A DNA stretch of 55,507 nt from a virus, in the IMG/VR virus record IMGVR_UViG_3300046004_001044, positions 1 through 55,507 of that record. One strand, written 5' to 3'. Positions 22,090 to 31,111 of this stretch are shown here, piece by piece. Under the pieces are notes generated by a model. The model saw only the letters and a list, made by a program, of their open reading frames with translations. It did no database searches and was not told the DNA's origin. The number at the start of each line of letters is the position of its first letter. The stretch's first letter is position 1. The position numbers and the translations under genes were made by a program.

Positions 22090-25000
22090 ATGTCAGAAGT
22101 TAAAAATACATTCGTAGCTGGAGCAATGAATAAAGATCTTGATGACCGATTGGTCCCTCAGGGTTATTATCGCGATGCTCAAAATATAAACGTTGATACT
22201 TCGGAAGGAGGTAGTATTGGTGCTGCTCAAAATTCTTTAGGAAATACTATCACTACAGACATAGCTACAATATCAGGAAGATCAGCGACTGGAGCCAGAA
22301 CAATTGGATCGGTTACTTATGAAGCTGGAGGGCTTATTTATTGGTGCGTAGCTGGAGACTTTTTTGACGGAATATATGAATACAATGAAGAAACTCAAAC
22401 ATCAGTCAGAGTTCTTCAGTCAAACAAAGCTAATGCAAATACTCCAAGCAAACTAAACTTCAACAAAAACTACCCAATAACGGGTATAAATTTCGTGCTA
22501 GGGCCAGACAATAATTCATTCCTTTACATAACGGATGACTATAATCCTCCTAGAAGAATAAATATCAAGCGTGCAAAGAGCTATAATATAGATGACGACA
22601 TGATCGACATCGATATTGACGTGGCATTAAACCCGCCTTTATATGCACCTTACATAAAGTTAGTATCAGACCCAACCACTGAGTCTGATTCAATGGAGAG
22701 AAAGTTTTTATACTTCTCATACAGATGGAAGTATGAAGATAATCAGTATAGTTCAATAGCGCCATTTTCTGCAGTAGCATTTGATCCAAGCAATTATTTT
22801 TTCGACTATGGAGTTGGAAATAACAAGTCGATGCTTAATAAATACAATTCAGTTGAGATCGAATTCGAAACTGGGAATCAACTTGTAAAGGAAATTCAGC
22901 TAATAGTTAGAGACTCGTCTGGTATCAATGTAGGTATAATTGAAACATACTCCAAAGATTCTATCGGCATTTCTGACAATACATCATACAAGGTTGTTTT
23001 TAATAACAACAAAATCTACGCATCACTTCCTACAGATCAAGTAACTAGATTGTTTGACAATGTACCATTGCTAGCAAAAGCTCAGGACATAGTAGGGAAT
23101 AGACTTACTTATGGAAACTATACGCAGTTCAGAAACATAACAAACTCCAACGGAGATGAAATAAAGATTGACTTTACTTTAAACCTAGTAAGTGAATCAG
23201 TAACTGTAAGTGAACCGAAACAAACTTGGAAATCTGGTAGAGACTATGAGGCTGGATTGGTGTATCTTGATGAGAAAGGCAGAATGACAACCGTTCTTAC
23301 ATCGATAAATAATACACTATCAATTCCACTTTCAAATACGAATTCTGCCAACACTATAAAATTAAAAATAAATAGTGCACCTCCAAGCTGGGCAACACAC
23401 TACAGAATATTCATAAAGCAGTCAAAAAGAGGATATTATAACGTATTTCCAGTTCTGTACTACGCATACGGAACATATAGATATTTCTTGATAAATCAAT
23501 CAGATGTAGATAAATTCAAAACAGGAGACTATATCACATTTAAGAATGATGGATCAGGCCCAGCAACTACATTTAAGAAGTACAAGATATTAGCAGCTGA
23601 AAATAGAGTATCTGATTTTATCGGAGGTAATGGCATTACAGAGATTTCAGGATTTTACATTAAGATAAAAGTAAATAGTCAGACTGAATTTCCAGCTGGA
23701 GCGCAAGCTGTATACCAGCATAACGAAGCCAATATGGATCCATCTGTAGGAATTCAATTGATAACTGATGGAACAAAATTAGCCGAGCAACCCATACACT
23801 ACGGCACTGGAGATCCTAATGCCATGACATTATTCAGTAATATATACTACGGAAACAATGATTATAGAGTTTATATAGAAATACAATCACAATCTACATT
23901 CAGATATACACTTGACAGAACTTTATCTGGATCATGGGTAGAGGGTAATGCTATAGTAGCTGGGCCTATAACTATTCAATTTTTGGATGCGATATTCTTT
24001 ATTCAATTTGACATATCATCTACATTAACCATAGGTGACAGATGGGTAGTTAACTTAAGAACAAATCCATCGCTTACTCAATACACAAATTATTATGGAG
24101 GATTAGGAACTACAGGACTCATAAATCAAGGTATAGCTAGGGCTGGATCAATAGTAACTTCAGAATGGGTAGATTCATCCACTGGAGATAAGCCTATACA
24201 AACAGGAGCAACAATTAGAATTACTTGTATAGATGATGCTGGAGGTCAACCATATACAAATACGCAATCCTTTTCTTCTGATGCTACTTATGTAAATATC
24301 GAAGAATGGTTTAACGAGTCTGGAGCTTGGCAAGAATTTGTTTCATATAATGCACAGGGAACAGCTGTGTACTCTCAACCAGTAAACTTTAGAAGAGGCA
24401 TATACTTTAATGATGATTCTGGAGGGTTTTTAAGAAGAACAGTAAAGCAAAATAGCGGATTCAATAATGACCTAACAACTACATTATCATCTCCAGTCCA
24501 TATGATTATAATGGGATACGGAGCCGTGTCTAATAATGGTGGATATGTACATAGAGTAGAGTACAAGCTGGAGATTTATCAAACAGACGAGCAAATTGCT
24601 TTCGAAACCATACCATCTGAGTCTAGTGATGAAATATTTCACGAGCTTCACGAGACGTATCCAATCAAAAATGGCAATCACTTAGTAATGTGGGATTATG
24701 ACGACTATCAATTTGCCGCTGGAAACAAGACAAGGCTAACTCAGCTTGACAAGAGAAGACCCCATTATTACAATGTTGGTGATGAAATATCTGTGGTTTC
24801 GGATAATACTTTATTAATGCCATCAGGTAATTATACAATCTTAGCTATTGAAGATAGATATTCAGTTATACTAGATTTTACATTCCCAACTTCTGGACCA
24901 GTTACTGGAGGAAAAATAAAGTATCAGATATCAGACGAGCAAGATCAAACATCATCCTTCACTCCAGCTATTATTGAAATAAATAAGCCATATTCTGATA

Positions 25001-25980
25001 ATTCAGATTTCAATGCTTGGACATTTGGAAATGGACTTGAATCTGACAGAATATATGATGACTTTAATCAATCAACACTTGATTTTAGCGTTAGAGCATC
25101 ATCAACTATCGATAACTACAAACAAGTAAGAAGCGATGCAAGCCTTTGTCATAGTGAGATATACAATGAAAATTCTCAATACAACAGACTTAATGAGTTC
25201 AATTTAAGTAATGCTAATTTCAAATACTTGGATAGAGAGTTTGGGTCTATACAAAAACTTTTCGCTAGAGATACCGATCTAATTGTTTTACAAGAAAACA
25301 AGATCAGTAAGGTTCTTTATGGTAAGAATATACTATCAGATTCGATTGGAGGCGGACAAGTATCTTCAGTAAAAGAAGTATTTGGAACTCAGATAGCATT
25401 TAGCGGGGAATGGGGTATATCAAGGAATCCAGAATCTTTCTCTACATGGGGAACTGATTCATTCTTTACAGATGCAAGAAGAGGAGTCGTACTGCAATTA
25501 TCTGGTGATAGTGTATCTGAAATATCTTCTTTTGGAATGAGCGACTATTTTAGAGACATAATGAAGGACAATCCTTTAACTCAAAAGATAGGAGCTTATG
25601 ATCCGCATAATCATAAATACATACTAGGATTCAACGATCAAAGAGGTATTCCTTGTAACTTATCAATAAGCAGAAATTTACTGAAGGTGCCTAGTAATTC
25701 ATTGGGGTATAATTTATTCTCAATAAATTCTGATTCGCCTTGGACAATTACATTGCAAGATGAAGGATTTGGTACTAACTGGGTTGATGATTTTCCATCT
25801 TCTGGATTTGGAAGTCAGGTGATTAATGGGTCCGTATCCACAAATACTACATTCTCAAATAGAAGAGTTACTTTTGTAATTGCTTATTGTGATGGAATGA
25901 CGGAAACATTCATTCTTGAGCAATCAAAGGGTAGAAAAGGTAAGATAATTTTAGCTGTATTTAACAAACAAGATAGATAA
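22090..25980 (+). CDS. Tail stabilisation protein, 1296 aa
   Basis: The start motif NTFVAGAMNKDLDDRLVPQGYYRDAQNINVDTSEG, followed by GAAQNSLGN, is characteristic of large phage stabilisation/tail proteins of the P22 gp10 type and their Bacteroidota relatives (MNKDLDERLVPxGEYRDAxNI). The N-terminal 350 residues probably form a beta-propeller-like domain. The remainder is a series of beta domains, and a C-terminal part (VLYGKNILSDSIGGGQVSS, RRGVVLQLSGDSVSE) returns to the propeller-like pattern. It would close the portal/tail channel. It overlaps the next gene by one base. Confidence 0.7.
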   Translation: MSEVKNTFVAGAMNKDLDDRLVPQGYYRDAQNINVDTSEGGSIGAAQNSLGNTITTDIATISGRSATGARTIGSVTYEAGGLIYWCVAGDFFDGIYEYNEETQTSVRVLQSNKANANTPSKLNFNKNYPITGINFVLGPDNNSFLYITDDYNPPRRINIKRAKSYNIDDDMIDIDIDVALNPPLYAPYIKLVSDPTTESDSMERKFLYFSYRWKYEDNQYSSIAPFSAVAFDPSNYFFDYGVGNNKSMLNKYNSVEIEFETGNQLVKEIQLIVRDSSGINVGIIETYSKDSIGISDNTSYKVVFNNNKIYASLPTDQVTRLFDNVPLLAKAQDIVGNRLTYGNYTQFRNITNSNGDEIKIDFTLNLVSESVTVSEPKQTWKSGRDYEAGLVYLDEKGRMTTVLTSINNTLSIPLSNTNSANTIKLKINSAPPSWATHYRIFIKQSKRGYYNVFPVLYYAYGTYRYFLINQSDVDKFKTGDYITFKNDGSGPATTFKKYKILAAENRVSDFIGGNGITEISGFYIKIKVNSQTEFPAGAQAVYQHNEANMDPSVGIQLITDGTKLAEQPIHYGTGDPNAMTLFSNIYYGNNDYRVYIEIQSQSTFRYTLDRTLSGSWVEGNAIVAGPITIQFLDAIFFIQFDISSTLTIGDRWVVNLRTNPSLTQYTNYYGGLGTTGLINQGIARAGSIVTSEWVDSSTGDKPIQTGATIRITCIDDAGGQPYTNTQSFSSDATYVNIEEWFNESGAWQEFVSYNAQGTAVYSQPVNFRRGIYFNDDSGGFLRRTVKQNSGFNNDLTTTLSSPVHMIIMGYGAVSNNGGYVHRVEYKLEIYQTDEQIAFETIPSESSDEIFHELHETYPIKNGNHLVMWDYDDYQFAAGNKTRLTQLDKRRPHYYNVGDEISVVSDNTLLMPSGNYTILAIEDRYSVILDFTFPTSGPVTGGKIKYQISDEQDQTSSFTPAIIEINKPYSDNSDFNAWTFGNGLESDRIYDDFNQSTLDFSVRASSTIDNYKQVRSDASLCHSEIYNENSQYNRLNEFNLSNANFKYLDREFGSIQKLFARDTDLIVLQENKISKVLYGKNILSDSIGGGQVSSVKEVFGTQIAFSGEWGISRNPESFSTWGTDSFFTDARRGVVLQLSGDSVSEISSFGMSDYFRDIMKDNPLTQKIGAYDPHNHKYILGFNDQRGIPCNLSISRNLLKVPSNSLGYNLFSINSDSPWTITLQDEGFGTNWVDDFPSSGFGSQVINGSVSTNTTFSNRRVTFVIAYCDGMTETFILEQSKGRKGKIILAVFNKQDR

Positions 25981-28847
25981 TGAAATTAAATCAATCATTC
26001 ACAGTTGACGGAGGAACACAATATTCTATAGATGATATAGATACAAGTGATTTCGGTGTAGCTTTATTCGATATGAAATCAGGCATAGGCGGTGTGGATT
26101 ACATGCCAGCTGATGGAGACGAAGTGCTTATGATAACAGGATATGCTGGACTATCTCCAAAAGGTAATTTATCTTTTGAGCCATCAATGAATGACAAGGC
26201 GTATTATCTAGTCTCTAACATTGAATACACATCTGCAGACAAGGATACAATAATATCACTAGCTACAGAGGTGCCATTATCATATGCAGTGGTAGATTTT
26301 GTTGGCAGATACCAAGGATCGTTCATCTTTAATAATCCATATAATCATGAATATTTATATTTGATATGGGATTACAACGATAATTTAGATGAAGGATCAA
26401 TATCATACGCTGGAAACGCTACAAACAGAGTTGTATCAGCTGATTTAACTACAGATATCGGAAGTGCAGGTATTGACTATGTAATTCCAAATGTTCCAGT
26501 AAGGATTCAGATAAAATGGAACGGAAACATCGTAACAGATACTAAATACGTTGGTTTAAACAGCAATGCTAATTACACAAATCTAATAGCAGCTGGAATT
26601 GATCCAGATGATATAGGACTGGTATATCCATATGACGGATTAGTTAATAATGGAACTGGCTCATCTATATTTAGAAAACACATATCGCTTCAAGATGCTG
26701 ATGTAATTATATCTGCACCATTAAGCAGCTCTGTTTTCTTTATAGAACAGAGAGATACCAATATGAGAAGAGTCTATACCGACAATACTTCTGGCACAAG
26801 ATCAAATGTATGCTCTCAAATACCAAATGACATGGTGTTTCATGACGGGTCAACTACTCTTCCTATAAACGGGGACAGAATTTACACAGACGGAACAGGA
26901 TCTGCTGTTTTTAATGGCGATAATGCTTACCACTTAATAAGCGAAACATCTTTAGGCGCAGCTCCCGTGAGTGGAGGCACTTGGTATCTAATATCAAAGG
27001 ATGGATATGTATTACAACATGGCAGTTGCGATTGCGATCAGTATGCATCACCTCTTATTTTTCAAGAAGATTTATTTTTAACAAAAAACACTGCGGTTGA
27101 TATTGAAATCCAATCGACAGGCACTCCAACTGAATTCACAGTCATAACTGATTGCGATGAATACAACCTAACTGGAGGTACAAGCGGATCAATATTCACA
27201 ATTACCACGTGCGATGGAGTTGCAAAGAATGTGACTATAAATAGAAACTTGAATGCCAATTACCAGTCAACATCTACTCCAGTATTAATTGGAGGAAATG
27301 GCACTTTTTCATTAACTGGCCCATCTACATATAGATCACTTCCATTAGGACTTGCTATTTCCAATGGTAGAATACAAGGTACCCCTCAAGATACATGTAG
27401 TTATTCATTAACACTTACGGCTACGAATTGTTTTGGAACTGGAGATCCTAAAACAATTGCAATATCAGTTGAGACAGGAATTCAACTAACTCCATTTTTA
27501 ATTGATACAGAGAACTTTGGAGATACAGGAGATGACGCATGCGCGTTAAGCCCTATTTACACTGTTCTGTATCATAACGGTATTGGTAGAGTTCCAGATA
27601 CTGGCGATCATGTATTCAAGGATGATAAAGGAGCTGAACCATTAATGGGAGGTGATAGATGGTATAATATCGATCCATCTTCATATAGCATAAAAGTAAA
27701 TCATGTAGGAAAAGTCTGCTCTAAGAATGAATGTCCTTCTAGCACAACCACTACGACTACTACAACATCAACAACCACTACAACTACATTACCAACAGGA
27801 GACTGGTTTAATGCTGAGATGTGTACGAATACAGACATAACTGCTGTTTTGTTCGATGTAACTGCTGGAACAATAACAGTTGGTGATATTGTAAAAACAA
27901 CAGATGGTAACTGCTGGGAGATATTAAGTACAACTACTGGATCATATCCTTACAAGTCTATAGAAAATCCAGTGGGGACATATACCGATTGTGCTGATTG
28001 CGTCGGAGCAACTACTACCACAACTACCACAACTACCACAACAGCAGCTCCAATTACATCGTTTACGATACTTAACACTCCATATCCTTCATCATATGAA
28101 GCATGTGCAGGAGGAACGCCAGCAACAACTGTTTATCATAATGGGGCAGGTGCAGAGCCAGCAATTGGAGATTTTGTATTTACTGACGCTGGAGGAACAA
28201 TTACTTTTGACGGAGGAGCATCTTGGTATAAAACATCTGGAGGGTTATCAATTCAAATATCAAGACTTACTGGTCAGGTATTGAATTCGATTGGTTGCTC
28301 AACAACGACAACGACAACGACAACGACAATACCAACGTTCTACTATTCAGCACTTGAATGTGGGTCAGCTGGTCCTGCAGTTAAGTTGAGTCAACTATCA
28401 TTTGATGAATTAGCAGCTGGAGTAGTTGTGAAAGCTGCAAATGGAACTTGCTATACAATTCAATCCACAACAACTGGGCCAGCTATAAGCAATATTCTAT
28501 TTACCTATGAGAACTGTGTTGATTGTCAAGGAGTAACTACTACCACAACTACGACTACGACTACGACCAGCACGACAACAACAAGCACGACAACAACAAC
28601 TACTACCACGGCAGTTCCGTTGATCAAAGTATTAGTTAGATTTGGAACAGATACCACAGTATGTTCTGGAACAATATTGGAACAGTGGATTGACGGAGCA
28701 TTAGGAGTAAGTGGTAATAATATCTATAAAAATGCTGACGGATCAATTACTTCTGATGCTGGGTATTATAAGTTGCTTAATTCATCTATTGCGTATGAAT
28801 GGAATGGAACCGATTGGACCGAAGTAGACAATGTAACATGCAGTTAA
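25980..28847 (+). CDS. Modular tail fibre with polythreonine linkers, 955 aa
   Basis: The first half is beta-rich without repeats. From about residue 275 the protein is built of Cys-bearing modules of two kinds. Type A (four copies) has V(Y/F)HxGxG...P..GD.(V/I)(F/Y).D..G and a closing Cys. Type B (two copies) has (W/F)(F/Y).(A)..C...V...G..(V/I)VK...G.CW/Y.I.STTTG. Four linkers of mainly Thr (about residues 588-606, 678-690, 773-785 and 853-882) separate the last modules. Such linkers are common in adhesins and tail tips. A glycosyltransferase gene overlaps the end. A receptor-binding role is inferred from architecture and place. Confidence 0.65.
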   Translation: MKLNQSFTVDGGTQYSIDDIDTSDFGVALFDMKSGIGGVDYMPADGDEVLMITGYAGLSPKGNLSFEPSMNDKAYYLVSNIEYTSADKDTIISLATEVPLSYAVVDFVGRYQGSFIFNNPYNHEYLYLIWDYNDNLDEGSISYAGNATNRVVSADLTTDIGSAGIDYVIPNVPVRIQIKWNGNIVTDTKYVGLNSNANYTNLIAAGIDPDDIGLVYPYDGLVNNGTGSSIFRKHISLQDADVIISAPLSSSVFFIEQRDTNMRRVYTDNTSGTRSNVCSQIPNDMVFHDGSTTLPINGDRIYTDGTGSAVFNGDNAYHLISETSLGAAPVSGGTWYLISKDGYVLQHGSCDCDQYASPLIFQEDLFLTKNTAVDIEIQSTGTPTEFTVITDCDEYNLTGGTSGSIFTITTCDGVAKNVTINRNLNANYQSTSTPVLIGGNGTFSLTGPSTYRSLPLGLAISNGRIQGTPQDTCSYSLTLTATNCFGTGDPKTIAISVETGIQLTPFLIDTENFGDTGDDACALSPIYTVLYHNGIGRVPDTGDHVFKDDKGAEPLMGGDRWYNIDPSSYSIKVNHVGKVCSKNECPSSTTTTTTTTSTTTTTTLPTGDWFNAEMCTNTDITAVLFDVTAGTITVGDIVKTTDGNCWEILSTTTGSYPYKSIENPVGTYTDCADCVGATTTTTTTTTTTAAPITSFTILNTPYPSSYEACAGGTPATTVYHNGAGAEPAIGDFVFTDAGGTITFDGGASWYKTSGGLSIQISRLTGQVLNSIGCSTTTTTTTTTIPTFYYSALECGSAGPAVKLSQLSFDELAAGVVVKAANGTCYTIQSTTTGPAISNILFTYENCVDCQGVTTTTTTTTTTTSTTTTSTTTTTTTTAVPLIKVLVRFGTDTTVCSGTILEQWIDGALGVSGNNIYKNADGSITSDAGYYKLLNSSIAYEWNGTDWTEVDNVTCS

Positions 28848-29755
28848 AATTTATAAACGCTCAACCTGCTACCGATTATTACGCGTGGCAGGTTGAGGTT
28901 GCAATTACTCAATTCATCAGGCTTGGATATAATCCAGAAGATATTCATGTGATTGGAGGATACACAGATTCAGTTCCTGATAGCTGGGTTAAGTTGCAGA
29001 AAAAGTTTGATAATGTTAAAATCTTAACATATAAGCATGATCTTGTTAATTTAGAATATCAACCAGCAATCCAATCGGCACTGCTTAAAATGCATTGGGA
29101 TGCTCATCCATACTTAAGGGATTGCGCGATATTTTTCCATGACGCAGATTTTGTATTGACCAAGCATTTTAATTTTGATCCATTCCTAGATGACGACACT
29201 TGGCATTTTTCTGATACGATATCATACATCGGTGCCGACTACATAAAAAGCAAGAGTCCTTTAGTTCTTGATATAATGTGCCATACAGTAGGGATCAACA
29301 AGTCTACCGTCGAATCAAACCAGCAAAACTCTGGTGGTGCACAGAAATTAATGAAGAATGTAAATAGTGCTTACTGGGAGGATGTATTTCATAATTCCAT
29401 AAATCTATACGACGTATTAAAAAAAGTGTCTCACATCAAACAAGAAGGGGATGAATACGGTATACAGGTGTGGACTGCTAGTATGTGGGCTGAACTATGG
29501 ACCGCATGGAAGTGCGGGTACAAAATAAACGTACCTAAAGAATTTGATTTTGCATGGGCGACATGCAATTCAAAGAAATGGGATTCATTGGCATTCTTCC
29601 ATAACGCTGGAGTTCCCAATTCTAGTTCTGGAATGTTCTTTAAGGCTCAATACATAGACAAGTATCCATTCAGTGAAGTGCTTGATTTAGACAAGAATAG
29701 ATGCTCTAGTAGGTACTTTGATCTAATCAAATCAATAGATAGTTGTTTAATTTAG
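28838..29755 (+). CDS. Putative GT-A-type glycosyltransferase, 305 aa
   Basis: The predicted start is the ATG overlapping the fibre-gene stop by 10 bases, giving MQLKFINAQPATDYYAWQVEV. A DxD-type metal and sugar-nucleotide motif lies in IFFHDADF (about residues 98-105), and DDDTWHFSDT follows (about 118-127), a combination typical of a glycosyltransferase-like family that accompanies tail genes in Bacteroidota phages. A conserved histidine-containing MCHTVGIN segment follows near 155. No signal or membrane segment is present, so it would act in the cytoplasm. The Thr-rich fibre next door is a natural candidate substrate, but that is inference. Confidence 0.6.
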   Translation: MQLKFINAQPATDYYAWQVEVAITQFIRLGYNPEDIHVIGGYTDSVPDSWVKLQKKFDNVKILTYKHDLVNLEYQPAIQSALLKMHWDAHPYLRDCAIFFHDADFVLTKHFNFDPFLDDDTWHFSDTISYIGADYIKSKSPLVLDIMCHTVGINKSTVESNQQNSGGAQKLMKNVNSAYWEDVFHNSINLYDVLKKVSHIKQEGDEYGIQVWTASMWAELWTAWKCGYKINVPKEFDFAWATCNSKKWDSLAFFHNAGVPNSSSGMFFKAQYIDKYPFSEVLDLDKNRCSSRYFDLIKSIDSCLI

Positions 29756-29763
29756 TATCTTTG
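29756..29763 (+). promoter_or_regulatory. Promoter -7 box TATCTTTG with ATG 5 bases downstream
   Basis: Identical over 15 bases (through the ATG) to the box at 20413. It overlaps the stop codon region of the glycosyltransferase gene and would yield a leaderless transcript for the next gene. Confidence 0.55.
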
Positions 29764-29767
29764 CATT

Positions 29768-30493
29768 ATGTCTGAAGTAACAGTTTCATATTCACCTCAA
29801 AGTTCTGGATGGACTTCATTCTGGTCCTATAAGCCAGACTGGATGATCGGTATGAATAATTCTTTCTATACTTGGAAAGAAGGTAGTCTGTATAAGCATG
29901 ATACTAATTCGGCTAGAAATAGATTCTATGGTTCTGATAATGAGTCATCTATAACTACAATACTAAATCAAGATCCAACTACAAGCAAGATGTTTAAAAC
30001 ATTATATCTTGATAGTAATGTATCTTGGGATGCACAAGTGAATACAGATTTAAATGCTGGGGAGATTGTTTCTTCTTCTTTCAACGAGAAGGAAGGAATG
30101 TGGTACGGCTACATTAGAAGAAATGATGGAGACCTTGATCACAGAGCAATATCAACGCAAGGGATTGGAGAAGTAGATTCATTTGCATCAAACATATTAA
30201 CATTTAGTTTTAGACTAAATACATCAGTAAGTCAGGGGGATTCCTTATACAAGGTAGTGGGCGGAGCATTAACTTTAATTGGTGTAGTTGCATCGCATAA
30301 CACAACAACCATAACACTCGTGTCGACGATATCCGCCCCTTCCTCTGGCGACTTAATTGTATATGTAAAAGATAGTGTTGCTGAGTCATATGGAACTCGC
30401 GGAGACTTTTTAACGGTTACACTTACCAATGCTTCAGCCAATAATGTAGAAATATTTGAAGTTGGAGCTAGCGTTTTTAAATCTTTTCCTTGA
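29768..30493 (+). CDS. Putative tail/virion protein, 241 aa
   Basis: Opens with SPQSSGWTSFWSYKPDWMIGMNNSFYTWKEGSLYKHD, a Trp- and Tyr-rich element that recurs in structural proteins of Bacteroidota podoviruses near the tail fibre. Two beta-strand-rich domains follow and the C-terminus is VTLTNASANNVEIFEVGASVFKSF. It probably belongs to the tail or baseplate, but its specific role is unknown. It has its own TATCTTTG promoter immediately before the start. Confidence 0.6.
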   Translation: MSEVTVSYSPQSSGWTSFWSYKPDWMIGMNNSFYTWKEGSLYKHDTNSARNRFYGSDNESSITTILNQDPTTSKMFKTLYLDSNVSWDAQVNTDLNAGEIVSSSFNEKEGMWYGYIRRNDGDLDHRAISTQGIGEVDSFASNILTFSFRLNTSVSQGDSLYKVVGGALTLIGVVASHNTTTITLVSTISAPSSGDLIVYVKDSVAESYGTRGDFLTVTLTNASANNVEIFEVGASVFKSFP

Positions 30494-30519
30494 TAATTAA
30501 GTAAAAATAACTATCTTTG
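30490..30519 (+). promoter_or_regulatory. Complete Bacteroidota promoter, TTG-N19-TATCTTTG
   Basis: TTG at 30490-30492 and TATCTTTG at 30512-30519 are separated by 19 bases, the only site in the window where I see both consensus elements at canonical spacing. It drives the ejection-protein genes; the ATG follows 22 bases after the box. Confidence 0.7.
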
Positions 30520-30541
30520 CTAAATATAACTCAGCAAGAAA

Positions 30542-31111
30542 ATGATAGGAGCAATTATAGGCGGACTTTCTGCAGTGGCATCTGGCATCTCAGCCATAAA
30601 GAACATGAATGATGCGAAGAGAGCAGATGAGTCAGCAAAGAATTTCACAAATAAATTAATGAATCTTCAAGAACAGAACGCTTACAAGGGCCTTCAAGTT
30701 CCAGACATTCAAAAATTACAGCAAGACTATATAAACAGATCGCAAACTCAAAGTGTTGATGCCCTTCAATCTGGAGGTGCTGAAGCAGTACTTGGGGGTG
30801 TACCAATGGTAAACCAAAACGCTATCGATGCTGGAGCAAAAGCTACGCAAGATCAAGCTATATTGATGAGTGAAAGAGATCAGCAAATAGCTCAGTCACA
30901 ACAAGGAATCAATGAAAGACAAGCTCTAAGACAAGGAGAGGTGTTAGCGTCACAAGCTACTGGTGCTGGTTTATCTGCTGCAAATTCAAGAACAAATGCA
31001 AACAATGCAGTTACTGGAATGTTCTCAAGTCTTGGAGGTGTAGCTACTGATGTTATGGATAATGAGAATTATGAGAGATGGTTAGCTGAACAACAAAATA
31101 AGAAAGTGTAA
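30542..31111 (+). CDS. Putative internal virion (ejection) protein, 189 aa
   Basis: An N-terminal Gly- and Ala-rich amphipathic segment (MIGAIIGGLSAVASGISAI) could insert in a membrane, and the rest is a long Gln-, Asn- and Ala-rich helical protein. This is typical of the first of three ejection proteins of podoviruses (compare T7 gp14), which is expelled from the head into the envelope on infection. It is followed by a larger helical protein and by a giant protein, the same order as gp14-15-16. Role inferred from order and composition. Confidence 0.6.
   Translation: MIGAIIGGLSAVASGISAIKNMNDAKRADESAKNFTNKLMNLQEQNAYKGLQVPDIQKLQQDYINRSQTQSVDALQSGGAEAVLGGVPMVNQNAIDAGAKATQDQAILMSERDQQIAQSQQGINERQALRQGEVLASQATGAGLSAANSRTNANNAVTGMFSSLGGVATDVMDNENYERWLAEQQNKKV

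Noticed and set aside
27991-28284. Gln- and Leu-rich ORF inside the fibre gene
   Set aside because: It is the ACA/ACT threonine linker and neighbouring module read in another frame, with no start signal of its own.
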